Source of the DNA: Planctomycetota bacterium
Lineage (GTDB): Bacteria; Planctomycetota; B15-G4
Length of the DNA stretch: 64,000 bases
Direction of reading: 5' to 3'
Assembly (NCBI GenBank): GCA_029259695.1
Contig: JAJDEQ010000164.1
Span: forward strand, 1 to 64,000
Below are positions 49,787-59,503 of this stretch, piece after piece (position 1 is the first letter of the stretch; each line of letters begins with the position of its first letter). Below the pieces are notes generated by a model, which had not been told where the DNA came from, made no database searches, and saw only the letters and a program-made list of their open reading frames with translations. A program made the translations under genes and the position numbers.

Positions 49787-50629
49787 TCACCTCAGGGCGG
49801 CCTTGCGGGCCTCGTCGTGCGGCGCGCCGGCGCCGTCCTGCACGACCCGACCGGCGGCCTCGAGATCGCCCAGGCGCACGAGGGTGCGCTGCAGCTTGTA
49901 CTGCACTTCGTAGTGTTCGGGCCACAGATCCAGCGCCTCCTCGAACGTCCGGCGTGCGCGCTCCAGCTCACCGCGGCGGGTGTGGAGGTCGCCTTGACGC
50001 GTCAGCGCCCGTGCCAGCGCGCGCGGGCCGATGGTCCCGGCCTTGCGTCGCTCGCGCGCGATCTCGGCCGAGCGCCTCAGGTGCGCCTCGGCCTCGTCGA
50101 GCCGGTCGGCATCGAGCAGCGCCAGGCCCAGCGCACCGTGCGCCTCTCCGTCGCCCGGTTCGTCCGTCAGGTAGCGCTCGAACGCGTCACGGGCCTGGTC
50201 CAGCTCGCCCATGTAGTACGCGCAGTAGCCCAGGTGTTTGCGACTGGCCAGGAAGCCGGGTGCGATCTCGAGCGACTGTTCGAAGTGACCGCGCGCCAAC
50301 TCGTAGCGGTGTTCCTGCAAGTACGTGTCGCCCAGCACGAAGTGGCCCTGGTAGCGGTTGCCCTCACGCCCCTCGCGCTTGAGGTAGTGGAACACCTGGC
50401 TGCGCGTGTTGCCGTAGTGCCCCTCACCGATCGTGGCGCGGATCGCCTGCAACTCCGGCAGCAACTCCTGGCGCACATCGACCACGCCCGCGTCACTCGA
50501 GGTGACGGCGGACTCCGAGCCGGCACCGGCTCGTGCGTTCGAATCCCCGCCGCACCCACATGCGGCCGCGAGCCAGAACACGACGAGCGACGGCAACGGC
50601 CTCCACGGAGGACGCGTTCTGCAGCCCAT
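49787..50629 (-). CDS. TPR-repeat lipoprotein
   Basis: 280 residues from ATG 50629; the frame continues upstream to 50683 but the signal peptide (LVVFWLAAACGC lipobox) fits the shorter form. Four or more TPR units are visible: YQGHFVLGDTYLQEHRYELARGHFEQSLEIAP, RKHLGYCAYYMGELDQARDAFERYLTDEP, GALGLALLDADRLDEAEAHLRRSAEI and ALTRQGDLHTRRGELERARRTFEEALDLWP. The repeats form a binding scaffold for other envelope proteins. Pairing with a CRTAC1 protein is a recurring arrangement in Planctomycetota and Acidobacteria, from general knowledge. Confidence 0.85.
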   Translation of the reverse strand: MGCRTRPPWRPLPSLVVFWLAAACGCGGDSNARAGAGSESAVTSSDAGVVDVRQELLPELQAIRATIGEGHYGNTRSQVFHYLKREGREGNRYQGHFVLGDTYLQEHRYELARGHFEQSLEIAPGFLASRKHLGYCAYYMGELDQARDAFERYLTDEPGDGEAHGALGLALLDADRLDEAEAHLRRSAEIARERRKAGTIGPRALARALTRQGDLHTRRGELERARRTFEEALDLWPEHYEVQYKLQRTLVRLGDLEAAGRVVQDGAGAPHDEARKAALR

Positions 50630-50789
50630 CACACCCACCTGATGACGAGCGCTCGGCCGGCCAACGGTCCACGAACCGTTCATCGCCCAGACGACCGACG
50701 AGCCGCCTCATCACGGGGCTCATGATCGCACAGCGTTCGGAAGGCGGCCAGCCTTCATCAGGTCTGCGGCACACGCCGCAGACCGTCAT

Positions 50790-52520
50790 TCAGGGCGTGA
50801 CGCCGAGAATCGCGTTGGAAGCCGAGAAGCCTGCGGGTCCGCCGGTGTCGATGATCCAGTACTGCACGTAGATCTCGGTGCCGGGCGGCAGCCCCGCCGG
50901 CATGGTCGCCGGCAGGATCAGCTGCCCCAGCCCGTTGGTCGGCAGCGGCGCCAGCACGCCTGGTGTGAAGTTGGGCACGAACGTGCCGCCCTTGAACGCT
51001 GCGTTGATCGCCGTCAGCCCCACGACCAGGAAGGCGGTGGTGCTGGGCACCGTGCTCGTCAGTGACAAGGTGATCAGGTCGTTGCCGAGCAGCGTGCCTT
51101 CGCCCTCCAGTTGCGGCTCGCCGAAGGTTCCGGCCAGGGCCAGGCCCAGGTCGCTCCACGGTGACGAAGGCGTGCCGTCCAGCGACAGCAGCCAGACCGC
51201 GCCGCGGTTGCTGCCCCCGTCGTCGTCCCCGATCGCGCCGACCGCGACGTCGACGAAGCCGTCACCGTCGATGTCGCCCACGCCCGCGGCGGAGAAGCCG
51301 AAGAAGTCGAGGTCGTCGAGCGGCCCGCTGAAGTCACCGGCCAGGGAGCTGATCTTCTGGTGCTGGCGGACCGTGCCGGCGGGCTCGAGCAGCAGCACCC
51401 AGGCCGCACCGCGCAGTGCGCCGCCGTTTCCGTCGAACAGGGCGCCGACGACGACGTCATCCACACCGTCGCTGTCGAGGTCGCCCAGCGACGTCAGTGA
51501 GCCGCCGAAGTTGTCGCCGTCGTTCAGGACGCCGAGGAAGTTGCCGGCCGTGTCGCTGTGCTTGCGGAACGACTTGACGCTGCCGTCGGCCTCCAGCAGC
51601 ACGAGCCACGAAGCCCCGCGGCTGGGCCCGCCGTCGTCGTCTCCCGGGGAGCCGATCAACAAGTCACCCACCGTATCGCCGTCGAAGTCACCCATGGATG
51701 CGACCGACCAGCCGAACGTGTCGTCGTCGTCCAGGATGCCGGCGAAGCCACCGGCGGTGTCGCTGACCTTGCGGAACGACTTGACCGTGCCGTCGGCGCG
51801 CAACAGCAGCAGCCACACGGCACCCCGACCGTCACCGCCGTCGTCGTCCTGCGGCGCACCCGCCACGATGTCCGCGTTGCCGTCACCGTCGAAGTCACCC
51901 AGGCCGGCGAGCGAGAAACCGAACAGGTCGATGTCGTCGAGGAAGCCGTTGAAGCCGCCCACGGTGTTGCTGATCTTCTGGTGCGACTTCACCGTGCCGT
52001 CGGCGTGGAGGAACAGGATCCACACCGCGCCCCGTTGGAAGCCGCCGTCTCCGTCCTGATAGGCGCCCACGGCGAGATCGGGGATCAGGTCGCCATCGAG
52101 GTCGCCCAGGGGCGCGACGGCACAACCGAAGCGGTCGGCGTCGTCGAGGCCGCCGCTGAACAGACCCTGGGTGTCGCTGATCTTGCGGTGCGTGCGCACC
52201 GTGCGGTCCGCGTTCATGAACAGGATCCACACCGCGCCGCGATCGCCGTTGAGCGGGTCGGCCGACCCGTCGTCATCGAACGGCGCGCCGACGGCGAGGT
52301 CGTCGACCCCGTCCCCGTCCAGGTCGCCCAGGCTGGTCACCGCCCAACCCAGGTTGTCGTCGTCCTCGACCGTGCCGGCGAAGCCCCCCATGGTCACGCT
52401 GATCTTGGCCTGGTCGAGGACCTTGCCCACGCCCTGGCCCGTGGCCGCCGAGGTCATCAGAAGCAGCAGCACCAGCGGCGCGGCGAGTCGTTGCGCGGGA
52501 TCGAGAACGTGTCGTGTCAT
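50790..52520 (-). CDS. Secreted FG-GAP (integrin-type) repeat protein with shared C-terminal domain
   Basis: 576 residues. Signal peptide LAAPLVLLLLMTSAATG. Seven blades of about 65 residues follow, each with a D-x-D-x-D-G loop such as LGDLDGDGVDDLAVGAPFDDDG, and a conserved phrase of the form RGAVWILFLHADGTVKSHQKIS; this is the integrin-alpha style of FG-GAP propeller, different from the VCBS array. The last 120 residues are the domain shared with the VCBS proteins (FKGGTFVPNF...YVQYWIIDTGGPAGFSASNAI...TP). ATG 52520 is used; the upstream frame to 52610 lacks a signal. Probably an extracellular or cell-surface protein. Confidence 0.9.
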   Translation of the reverse strand: MTRHVLDPAQRLAAPLVLLLLMTSAATGQGVGKVLDQAKISVTMGGFAGTVEDDDNLGWAVTSLGDLDGDGVDDLAVGAPFDDDGSADPLNGDRGAVWILFMNADRTVRTHRKISDTQGLFSGGLDDADRFGCAVAPLGDLDGDLIPDLAVGAYQDGDGGFQRGAVWILFLHADGTVKSHQKISNTVGGFNGFLDDIDLFGFSLAGLGDFDGDGNADIVAGAPQDDDGGDGRGAVWLLLLRADGTVKSFRKVSDTAGGFAGILDDDDTFGWSVASMGDFDGDTVGDLLIGSPGDDDGGPSRGASWLVLLEADGSVKSFRKHSDTAGNFLGVLNDGDNFGGSLTSLGDLDSDGVDDVVVGALFDGNGGALRGAAWVLLLEPAGTVRQHQKISSLAGDFSGPLDDLDFFGFSAAGVGDIDGDGFVDVAVGAIGDDDGGSNRGAVWLLSLDGTPSSPWSDLGLALAGTFGEPQLEGEGTLLGNDLITLSLTSTVPSTTAFLVVGLTAINAAFKGGTFVPNFTPGVLAPLPTNGLGQLILPATMPAGLPPGTEIYVQYWIIDTGGPAGFSASNAILGVTP

Positions 52521-52559
52521 GGGTGTCGTTCCAATCTGACAGGGCGTGGAGAGCTGTGG

Positions 52560-52565
52560 ATTGTA
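52560..52565 (-). promoter_or_regulatory. Possible -10 element of the FG-GAP gene
   Basis: TACAAT on the minus strand, about 40 bases before the ATG at 52520, in a locally AT-richer stretch. No matching -35 box is certain. The rest of the 255-base divergent gap towards 52777 shows no gene. Confidence 0.3.
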
Positions 52566-52776
52566 CTGCCGGAACGGGCCCCGAACGGCGCGACGAAACG
52601 AATCAAGCAAAGCGAATACCGTGTAGAAATGAGCTGCTGATCAGCCCCATGTCCACGATCGATACGTTCGCCCGGCCCGGCCATCCCCCCGCTTCCACGA
52701 TGTGGAGGTAAGCTCCCCTACCCTCGGCGAGCCGTCTCGCACCACCGTCCACCACCCGACGGTCCGCCGCGCCATC

Positions 52777-53895
52777 ATGGTCGTACCGCCGTCAACCGCC
52801 GCTCACGTCGCCATCCGGCGTGCCGCGCGGGAGCGGGGCCTGTCGCGCCTGCTCACCGCCGGTCTCGCACGAGCCCCCTGCGCCTGGCTCGTGCTGCTGC
52901 TCGTGGGGACGGCCTGCCACGCTCCCTCCCCGCGCATCGCGGTGGACTCGCCGTGGGGCGAGGTGCGGGCCGACGAACTCTCCACGGCCGCCAACCTGGT
53001 CCAGGACCTGGAGCGCATGTTCCCCCGGGTCCGGGACCTGCTGCCGGCCACGCGCGACGTGCTGCCGGAGATCTGGGTCCAGGACGTCCCCACCTACTAC
53101 CGCTGGTGGGAGCACGACGACGCCGACGGCTTCTTCGTCCCCGGGACCAACCGCATCCACCTGCGCGCGCTCGCCGCCAACGGCACGCTCGAGCACGAAC
53201 TCGTGCACCTGCTGCTCGACGAGACCTGGTCGACCCTGCCGGCCGCCGTGGAAGAGGGTCTGTGCGACCTGGTCTCGGTGGAGCTGGTACCGAGCACGGG
53301 TCCGGCGGTGCGCGCCTCCCGGGCATCGGGTGCGAGCCTCGCCCTGGGCGGGCTGACGTTCGCGATCGACTACCGCGGCTGGACCAGCCTGGCGCGCATC
53401 TCGGCCGAGCCCGTGGATCCGCTGGGTGCCCTGGCATCGCACCGGGCCGACCCCGCATCGGCCACGCGCGACCGTGAGGTGCGCGGGGTGGGCTTCCTGG
53501 TGGCCGAGCGCATCGTGGAGCGCCACGGCTACCGCGGCCTGCTCGCGCTGTGCGATCTGGCCCGACGACGCGGTCTCGACGCCGTTCCCGCGTCGACCCT
53601 GGCCCAGGCCGCCGACCTCGCCCCGGGCACCGACGAGGTCTGGCGCGACGCCATCCGCGAGACGGTGAGCGCCCCTGAACTCCGTCGCCTCGCCCTGCGC
53701 TTCGAGCAGCAGATCGCCGAGCAACTCGTGCGCGACGCCGCCCGCATGGACGGCCCGATCGATGAGGCGGACTTCTTCGCCCGAGCCGCGCCGCGCCTGC
53801 GCCTGCTGGGCGACGTGGAGAGCATCCCGCTCGGCGACCTGACGCCGATCCGCGCCGCGTTCGAGGACCTGCGCCGGAAGCGCGCCAACCGCTGA
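52777..53895 (+). CDS. Lipoprotein with HExxH metallopeptidase-like motif (paralogue A)
   Basis: 372 residues. Signal peptide WLVLLLVGTACH with lipobox Cys; it begins more than 40 residues from ATG 52777, so the true start may be further in. A zincin-type motif HELVHLLLDETWSTLP is followed by EEGLCD, which could supply the third zinc ligand as in gluzincins (compare the N-E-G-L-x-E of M1-like enzymes). A helical C-terminal part follows (VRDAARMDGPIDEADFFARAAP). It aligns with the gene at 54933-56240: HELVHxLLDExWxTLP and EEGLCD are the same in both. Substrate unknown. Ends 33 bases before hemF. Confidence 0.8.
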   Translation: MVVPPSTAAHVAIRRAARERGLSRLLTAGLARAPCAWLVLLLVGTACHAPSPRIAVDSPWGEVRADELSTAANLVQDLERMFPRVRDLLPATRDVLPEIWVQDVPTYYRWWEHDDADGFFVPGTNRIHLRALAANGTLEHELVHLLLDETWSTLPAAVEEGLCDLVSVELVPSTGPAVRASRASGASLALGGLTFAIDYRGWTSLARISAEPVDPLGALASHRADPASATRDREVRGVGFLVAERIVERHGYRGLLALCDLARRRGLDAVPASTLAQAADLAPGTDEVWRDAIRETVSAPELRRLALRFEQQIAEQLVRDAARMDGPIDEADFFARAAPRLRLLGDVESIPLGDLTPIRAAFEDLRRKRANR

Positions 53896-53928
53896 AGGAG
53901 CTGTTGCCGCGTCGTATCGCCCGGCGTC

Positions 53929-54936
53929 ATGATGCCGCCCATGACGCCCGACGACTCCGCCGACGACAGCGCTGCCGCAGCTCACGCGACGACCCGCCCC
54001 GACGTGGCCCCCGTGCGCGCCTTCCTGCTCGGCCTGCAGGACGACATCTGCGCCGCCCTGACAGCCTGCGACGGCGAGGCGAACTTCGAAGAGCAGCTGC
54101 TCGAAGGTGAGCGCGGCGGCCTGGCGCGGCCGCGGGTGCTCGAAGGCGGCCCGGTGCTGGAGCGCGCCGGCGTGATGTTCTCGCACACCGTGGGCGCCGC
54201 CCTGCCCAAGGCCGCCAGCGCGCGCCGCCCGGAGCTGGCCGGACGCAGCTTCGAGGCCGTCTCCGTCTCACTGATCACCCATCCGCGCAATCCGTACGCG
54301 CCGACCAGCCACATGAACGTGCGCTTCTTCATCGCGCACCCGCCCGCGCAGGCGGCGCCCGGATCGGACGACGCCGCCCCGGTGTGGTGGTTCGGCGGCG
54401 GCTTCGACCTCACGCCCCACTACGGCTTCGACGACGACGCGATCCACTGGCACCGCGCGGCGCGCGACGCCTGCCGGCCGTTCGGCGACAGCCTCTACCC
54501 GCGACTCAAGGCGTGGTGCGACGACTACTTCTTCATCAAGCACCGCAACGAGCCCCGCGGGATCGGCGGTGTGTTCTTCGACGACTGGAACGACGGCGGC
54601 TTCGAGCGCGCGTTCGCGCTCATGCGCTCGGTGGGCGAGCACTACGTGCCGGCCTACGTGCCGATCCTGGAGCGGCGCAAGCAGATGCCCTACAGCGACC
54701 GGGAGCGCGACTTCCAGCTGTTGCGCCGCGGCCGTTACGTGGAGTTCAACCTCGTCTGGGATCGCGGCACGCGCTTCGGACTCGAAGCGGGAGCCCGGCC
54801 CGAATCGCTGCTGGCGTCCATGCCCCCGCTGGCGCGCTGGGAGTACCAACACCGACCCGAACCCGGCTCGCCCGAAGCGGCGCTCTACGAACGCTACCTC
54901 GTGCCGCGCGACTGGGCCGGCATGGACGGCTGCTAG
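53929..54936 (+). CDS. hemF: Coproporphyrinogen III oxidase, oxygen-dependent (HemF)
   Basis: Oxidative decarboxylation of coproporphyrinogen III to protoporphyrinogen IX in haem synthesis, cytoplasmic, using O2. 335 residues with the family signatures [82 protein letters not shown] and [20 protein letters not shown]. Its use of oxygen fits an aerobic organism. The N-terminal 25 residues (Asp/Ala/Thr-rich) are longer than usual, so ATG 53941 or another internal start is possible. The stop TAG shares a CTAG with the stop of the convergent gene. Confidence 0.95.
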   Translation: MMPPMTPDDSADDSAAAAHATTRPDVAPVRAFLLGLQDDICAALTACDGEANFEEQLLEGERGGLARPRVLEGGPVLERAGVMFSHTVGAALPKAASARRPELAGRSFEAVSVSLITHPRNPYAPTSHMNVRFFIAHPPAQAAPGSDDAAPVWWFGGGFDLTPHYGFDDDAIHWHRAARDACRPFGDSLYPRLKAWCDDYFFIKHRNEPRGIGGVFFDDWNDGGFERAFALMRSVGEHYVPAYVPILERRKQMPYSDRERDFQLLRRGRYVEFNLVWDRGTRFGLEAGARPESLLASMPPLARWEYQHRPEPGSPEAALYERYLVPRDWAGMDGC

Positions 54937-56240
54937 GGCGCGCCCGAGTCGTCACGCCAGGCGGCGCGCACGAGGGCATCGAACCCCGGCAGCTCGTCGA
55001 GCCGGATCGCGAGCCCGCGGCGCGGGGGGTACTGCAGGAAGCGGATGCCGTTCTCGAGGCCGGGCAGCGAGATCCACAGCGTGGCCTCGACGGCGCGCAG
55101 GAAGTCGTCCGGCCCGTCGAGGTCCCGGCCGAGTTGGCGCGTCAGGCTGCGGCGCAGCCGCTCGTTGCCCACCGCGTCGCCCGCCAGGTCGATGAAGTCC
55201 ATGGCGATCCAGCGGTGGGTCGCCGTGTCCATCAACTGCAGGCACGCCGCGGCCCAGGCGTCGGCCCAGGTCGGGCCCTGCTCGCTGCGCTCTCCCTCCA
55301 ACGGGAGTCCGGCGGCCGCGGCGAGCCAGGGGAACGGCACGATCTCCAGGCCCTCGTCCCGGGCACGCACGCACAACGCGTGCAGACCCTCGATGCCGCC
55401 ACGCTCCAGGATGCGGCTCACGACCACGAAGCCCAGGGCGCGATGGACCGCCTCCCAGGGGTCCCCGTCCAAGGCGTCGATGTCGGACGCAACGCGGCGA
55501 CGAGCGAACACGTCGGCGAGGTGCGCCGTCGGCGGGGGCGCCGCGAGCATGACCGCGTGCATCGGCCCCAACTGCCGCCCCGCGGGAGCGAACATCACCG
55601 TCACCTGCACCGGGCCGAACGCGCGCAACGCGGTCCCGCCCTGGAGGCCTCGGGCCATGGGACCGAGCGGCGCCACGGTCCGGGCGGCGAGCACGTCGCA
55701 CAGACCTTCTTCGGCGACGATCGGCAGCGTGCGCCAGCTCTCGTCGAGCAGGAAGTGCACCAGCTCGTGGGCCAGGGCGAGTCGTCGCGAGTGTTCGGCC
55801 CACTCCGCCGTCTCGGCGAACGATTTGGGCGGCTCCCACGCCACGCGCACGTGGATCTGGTCGTCGGGCACCAGGAAGACGCCGCCCACCGTGTCGGGTC
55901 GCGCGGCCGCGGCTCCTCCGATCTCGGGCACGACCCAGACCTCCGGCGGCAGATCGCGGATGCCGACGAGCGCGTCCCGCACGTGCGGGTAGACGAGGTC
56001 CAGTTCGTCACCGACGTCCACGGCGAGGGCCTGCGTGTCGGCCCGCACCACGCCGGACTTGGTGTGCAACGTCACCGGCGGTCGGTGCACCGCGCTGCAC
56101 GACACCGCGACGCACGACACGAGCAGGATCCACAGCACAGCGCGTGAGCTGCACGCGACCCGCACTGCTGCGGGCCGGCCGATCGCCGGGCGCCGGCCGT
56201 GTCGAGACACGCGAAGCAGCGGAGCGGAGCCGAGGGGCAT
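54933..56240 (-). CDS. Lipoprotein with HExxH metallopeptidase-like motif (paralogue B)
   Basis: 435 residues from ATG 56240. The signal peptide with lipobox ([11 protein letters not shown]) starts after about 30 Arg/Ala-rich residues, so a GTG near 56159 may be the real start. The same motifs as in the gene at 52777 occur: [17 protein letters not shown] then EEGLCD, and a helical C-terminal half. Similar size and motif spacing show that the two genes are paralogues on either side of hemF in opposite orientation. Zinc-dependent peptidase activity is inferred from the motif only. It overlaps hemF by four bases. Confidence 0.8.
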   Translation of the reverse strand: MPLGSAPLLRVSRHGRRPAIGRPAAVRVACSSRAVLWILLVSCVAVSCSAVHRPPVTLHTKSGVVRADTQALAVDVGDELDLVYPHVRDALVGIRDLPPEVWVVPEIGGAAAARPDTVGGVFLVPDDQIHVRVAWEPPKSFAETAEWAEHSRRLALAHELVHFLLDESWRTLPIVAEEGLCDVLAARTVAPLGPMARGLQGGTALRAFGPVQVTVMFAPAGRQLGPMHAVMLAAPPPTAHLADVFARRRVASDIDALDGDPWEAVHRALGFVVVSRILERGGIEGLHALCVRARDEGLEIVPFPWLAAAAGLPLEGERSEQGPTWADAWAAACLQLMDTATHRWIAMDFIDLAGDAVGNERLRRSLTRQLGRDLDGPDDFLRAVEATLWISLPGLENGIRFLQYPPRRGLAIRLDELPGFDALVRAAWRDDSGAP

Positions 56241-56329
56241 GAGCGCATCCTACGCGAAGGCTCGACGCCGCCGGGATTCCGTGGACCGGGCCAGCTAGGA
56301 TGCCCCGTGCCCCTCCCAGGACGCACGGG

Positions 56330-56959
56330 ATGCCCCACCGCCGCGAACCCTCACTGCTGCTCGCCGCGACGGCGCTGGTCCTGGTGTGGTCCGGCATCGA
56401 ACCCCACGAACGGGGCACGTGGTGGCTCGAAGTGCTGCCCGTCATCCTGGGCGCCGCGCTGCTCGTGCCCAGCTACCGGCGCTTCCCGCTGTCGCCGCTG
56501 CTCTACCGGCTGCTGTTCCTGCACGCCGTGATCCTGTTGGTCGGCGGGCACCACACCTACGCGCGGGTCCCGGTGGGTTTCTGGCTGCAGGACCTGCTCG
56601 ACCTGTCGCGCAACCACTACGACAGGCTGGGTCACTTCGCCCAGGGCTTCGTCCCGGCGATCCTCGCGCGCGAGTTGTTGCTGCGCACGTCGCCGCTGCA
56701 ACGCGGCAAGTGGTTGTTCACGCTGGTCGTGGCCGTGTGCCTCGGTTTCAGCGCGCTGTACGAGTTGTTCGAGTGGTGGACGGCCATGCTCTGGGGCGAG
56801 GACGCCCAGTCGTTCCTCGGCACCCAGGGCGACGTGTGGGACACCCAGTGGGACATGCAACTCGCCCTGATCGGCGCCGTCACCGCCCTGCTGCTGCTGG
56901 GCCGCGCGCACGATCGTTCCATGGCGACGCTGGGATCGGAGCGCCCGGCGCTCAGTTGA
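56330..56959 (+). CDS. DUF2238/YjdF-family membrane protein
   Basis: 209 residues, five to six membrane helices. The family core is visible: LLLVGGHHTYARVPVG, RNHYDRLGHFAQGFVPAILARELLLR, FSALYELFEWWTAMLWGEDAQSFLGTQGDVWDTQWDM; the RNHYDRxGHFxQG and GDxWDTQWDM strings are diagnostic of DUF2238. Function is not known. ATG 56330 is used; ATG 56300 would add ten residues. It converges with the DUF2237 gene, overlapping it by eight bases. Confidence 0.9.
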   Translation: MPHRREPSLLLAATALVLVWSGIEPHERGTWWLEVLPVILGAALLVPSYRRFPLSPLLYRLLFLHAVILLVGGHHTYARVPVGFWLQDLLDLSRNHYDRLGHFAQGFVPAILARELLLRTSPLQRGKWLFTLVVAVCLGFSALYELFEWWTAMLWGEDAQSFLGTQGDVWDTQWDMQLALIGAVTALLLLGRAHDRSMATLGSERPALS

Positions 56960-57326
56960 AGCTCGGGCTGTCGTGGGCGTAGAGCTCGAGCGTGGAGAGA
57001 TCCACGAACTCGAGCACCGAGGCGTGGGTGCTGCGCAGGTAGACCTGGGGCGCCATGCCGGCCTGCTGCGCCTCGACCCAGCGCGGCAGGCACAGGCACC
57101 AGCGATCGCCCGACTTCAATCCGGGGAAGCCGAACTCGGGCATCGGCGTGCTCAGGTCGTTGCCGCGCTGCTTGCTGAAGGCGAGGAAGTCGTCCGTCAT
57201 CACCACGCACACGGTGTGCTGACCGGTGTCCTCGGCGCACGTGTCACAGTTGCCGTTGCGGAAGAAGCCCGTCACGGGGTCCATGGAGCAGGGCTGCAGC
57301 TCGGTTCCGAGGACGTTCTTGGCCAT
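56952..57326 (-). CDS. DUF2237-family protein
   Basis: 124 residues, with the family's conserved cysteine-rich start NVLGTELQPCSMDPVTGFFRNGNCDT, the central HTVCVVMTDDFLAFSKQRGNDLSTPMPEFGFPGLKSGDRWCLCLPRW and the ending YLRSTHASVLEFV. The protein is cytoplasmic and widespread in bacteria; its biochemical role is unknown to me. GGAG lies about 11 bases before the ATG. A 197-base gap separates it from the next plus-strand gene. Confidence 0.92.
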   Translation of the reverse strand: MAKNVLGTELQPCSMDPVTGFFRNGNCDTCAEDTGQHTVCVVMTDDFLAFSKQRGNDLSTPMPEFGFPGLKSGDRWCLCLPRWVEAQQAGMAPQVYLRSTHASVLEFVDLSTLELYAHDSPSFN

Positions 57327-57523
57327 GCTGGATCAACTCCGGAGTTCGCGCGGGCCTCGGGGATGGCGCCGCGGGTCCAGGAGCATGGAGACCCGCGGCG
57401 TTCTTGTCCACGGGTGAAGCGCGCGAGCCGACAGTCCCGGGAGCATCCCCGCGCCCTTGCGGCCCGACAGGAATCGCCATAGCGTGCGGCCTCCTCCCCC
57501 CGTCCAGCACTGGAGCCCCCGAC

Positions 57524-59299
57524 ATGCGCGCCCCCACCCGCTCGAGTCTGCTCAGCCTGCTCGTTGCCGCCGCGATCTGCGGCACGGCGACCGACGCCCA
57601 CGCCCAATGGGGCGCTGACACCGCCACCAACACTTCGCTCGGTGACGGCGCCAGTGACCAGACCCAGGCCAAGGTCGTGGCGCGCGCTGACGGCGGCACG
57701 TACGTGAGCTGGTTCGACGGCATCGGCAGCGGCTTCGACGTGAAGCTGCAGCGGCTGACCGCGGGTGGCAACGAGGTCTTCGCGCACAACGGCGTGCTGG
57801 TGGCCGACCGCAGCTTCAGCTCGACCCAGGACTACGGCCTGGACGTCGACGCGAGCGGCAACGCGCTGCTCGTCTTCCGCGATGATCGCCCCGCCGGGAT
57901 CCAGATCACCGCGGCCAAGATCTCCCCCACGGGCACGGCGTTGTGGACGGCCACCGGCATCCAGCTCACCTCCACGACCGACTTCCTGGCAGCCCCCAAG
58001 ATCGCCGGCACCGATGACGGCGGCGCCATCGTGGCCTGGACCCAGAACAGCGACACGCGCGTGCAGAAGCTCGACGCGAGCGGCGCGCCCCTGTGGGGTG
58101 CCGGCGTGACGCTGACACCGGGCGTCGGCAGCTACTCGGCCAGCGACCTGCACGACGACGGCAGCGGCGCGATCCTCGCCTTCGTGCACCAGTCGGGCGG
58201 CTTCGGCTCGCCCCGGCACTTGCTGGCACAGAAGTTCGACGGCAGCGGCGGCCTGCTCTGGGGCGCCGGCCACGTGGCCGTGTTCGACGGCGGCTCGTTG
58301 CAGTTCGGCAACTTCCCCACGTTCGTGCCCGACGGCAGCGGCGGCGCGGTCTTCAGCTGGTACGACACGGCCGGCGTGCAGCTGCAGTGCTACGCCCAAC
58401 ACGTGCTGACCAACGGCAGCGAGGCCTTCGGCCACAACGGGTCGGCGGTGTCCACCAACCCGCGCGACCGCGTGTCGCCCTCCGCGTCGTTCGATCCGTT
58501 CACCGGCAACACAACCGTGTGCTGGGTGGAGCAGACGCTCACGACCCGCGGCCTCTACGCCCAGGAATTCAACGCCGGTGGGGTCCGTCAGTGGGGCACC
58601 GAGGGTGCCGTGGTGGTGGCCCTCGACACGCCGGAGATCGGGCTCGTGCGCAACGTCGCCACCGCCGACCGCACATTCGTGTTCTGGGCCAGCGCCACGG
58701 GCTTCGGCACCGACGTGCTGCGCGGCGCGCGCCTCGACGGCGGCGGCGCCATCGACATCGGCCCCTTCGACGTGGCCTCCACCGCCAGCAGCAAGTCGCG
58801 CCTCGCCGTGGCGCGCACGACGAAGGGCCACGCCGTGCTGGCCTGGAAGGACGAGCGCAACGACAGCGGCGACGTGCTGGGCCAGAACGTGAACTGCGAC
58901 GGCACGCTCGGCCCCGCCGACGTCGATGCACCCTGGACCGACCTGGGCGGCGCCCTCGCGGGTCAGGCCGGCGTGCCCGTGCTGGCGGCCACCGGCACGC
59001 TCTGCCCGGGTGACGACGTGACCTTCTCACTCACCAACGCGCGCGCCAGCACGACCGCCGCGCTCGTGATCGGCGTGACCAACCTGTCGATCCCCTTCAA
59101 GGGCGGCACGCTCGTGCCCTCCGCCGACGTGATCTTCTTCGGCCTGCCGGTCAGCGCCGGCGGAACGCTCATCGTCGGCGGCGCGTGGCTGGAGGACTCC
59201 ATCGCCGGCCTCACGCTCTACTGGCAGTACTGGATCACCGACGCCGTGGGCCCCTTCGGCTTCTCGGCCAGCAACGGATTGAGCAGCACCGTGCCGTAG
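57524..59299 (+). CDS. Secreted repeat protein with shared C-terminal domain
   Basis: 591 residues from ATG 57524. Signal peptide (SLLSLLVAAAICGTATDAHA). The body consists of about eight beta-rich repeats of 50-60 residues of the form W...G..L...G....A, for example KVVARADGGTYVSWFDGIGSGFDVKLQRL, KIAGTDDGGAIVAWTQNSDTRVQKL, FVPDGSGGAVFSWYDTAGVQLQCYAQHV. They resemble blades of a propeller without calcium loops. The last 120 residues are the domain found in the VCBS and FG-GAP proteins of this window, ending YWQYWITDAVGPFGFSASNGL...VP. No catalytic motif is seen. Confidence 0.85.
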   Translation: MRAPTRSSLLSLLVAAAICGTATDAHAQWGADTATNTSLGDGASDQTQAKVVARADGGTYVSWFDGIGSGFDVKLQRLTAGGNEVFAHNGVLVADRSFSSTQDYGLDVDASGNALLVFRDDRPAGIQITAAKISPTGTALWTATGIQLTSTTDFLAAPKIAGTDDGGAIVAWTQNSDTRVQKLDASGAPLWGAGVTLTPGVGSYSASDLHDDGSGAILAFVHQSGGFGSPRHLLAQKFDGSGGLLWGAGHVAVFDGGSLQFGNFPTFVPDGSGGAVFSWYDTAGVQLQCYAQHVLTNGSEAFGHNGSAVSTNPRDRVSPSASFDPFTGNTTVCWVEQTLTTRGLYAQEFNAGGVRQWGTEGAVVVALDTPEIGLVRNVATADRTFVFWASATGFGTDVLRGARLDGGGAIDIGPFDVASTASSKSRLAVARTTKGHAVLAWKDERNDSGDVLGQNVNCDGTLGPADVDAPWTDLGGALAGQAGVPVLAATGTLCPGDDVTFSLTNARASTTAALVIGVTNLSIPFKGGTLVPSADVIFFGLPVSAGGTLIVGGAWLEDSIAGLTLYWQYWITDAVGPFGFSASNGLSSTVP

Positions 59300-59503
59300 G
59301 CGGCCGGTTCACTCGCGCCGGCGCTGCGTGACCCTCGTCCACCCGCCCCCTTCCACGCGCCGCGGCGTGCTCTCGCGCTTCCGCTGGCCGCGAGAGGCGG
59401 TATCGTATGGCCCGCGGTCGTTCGAGCAGGTTGCGACCACGCGGGCCTTGGTGACCCGGGGGAACTGCGGCGCCCGTAGCGGGCGTCCATCGGGAGACGT
59501 TGC

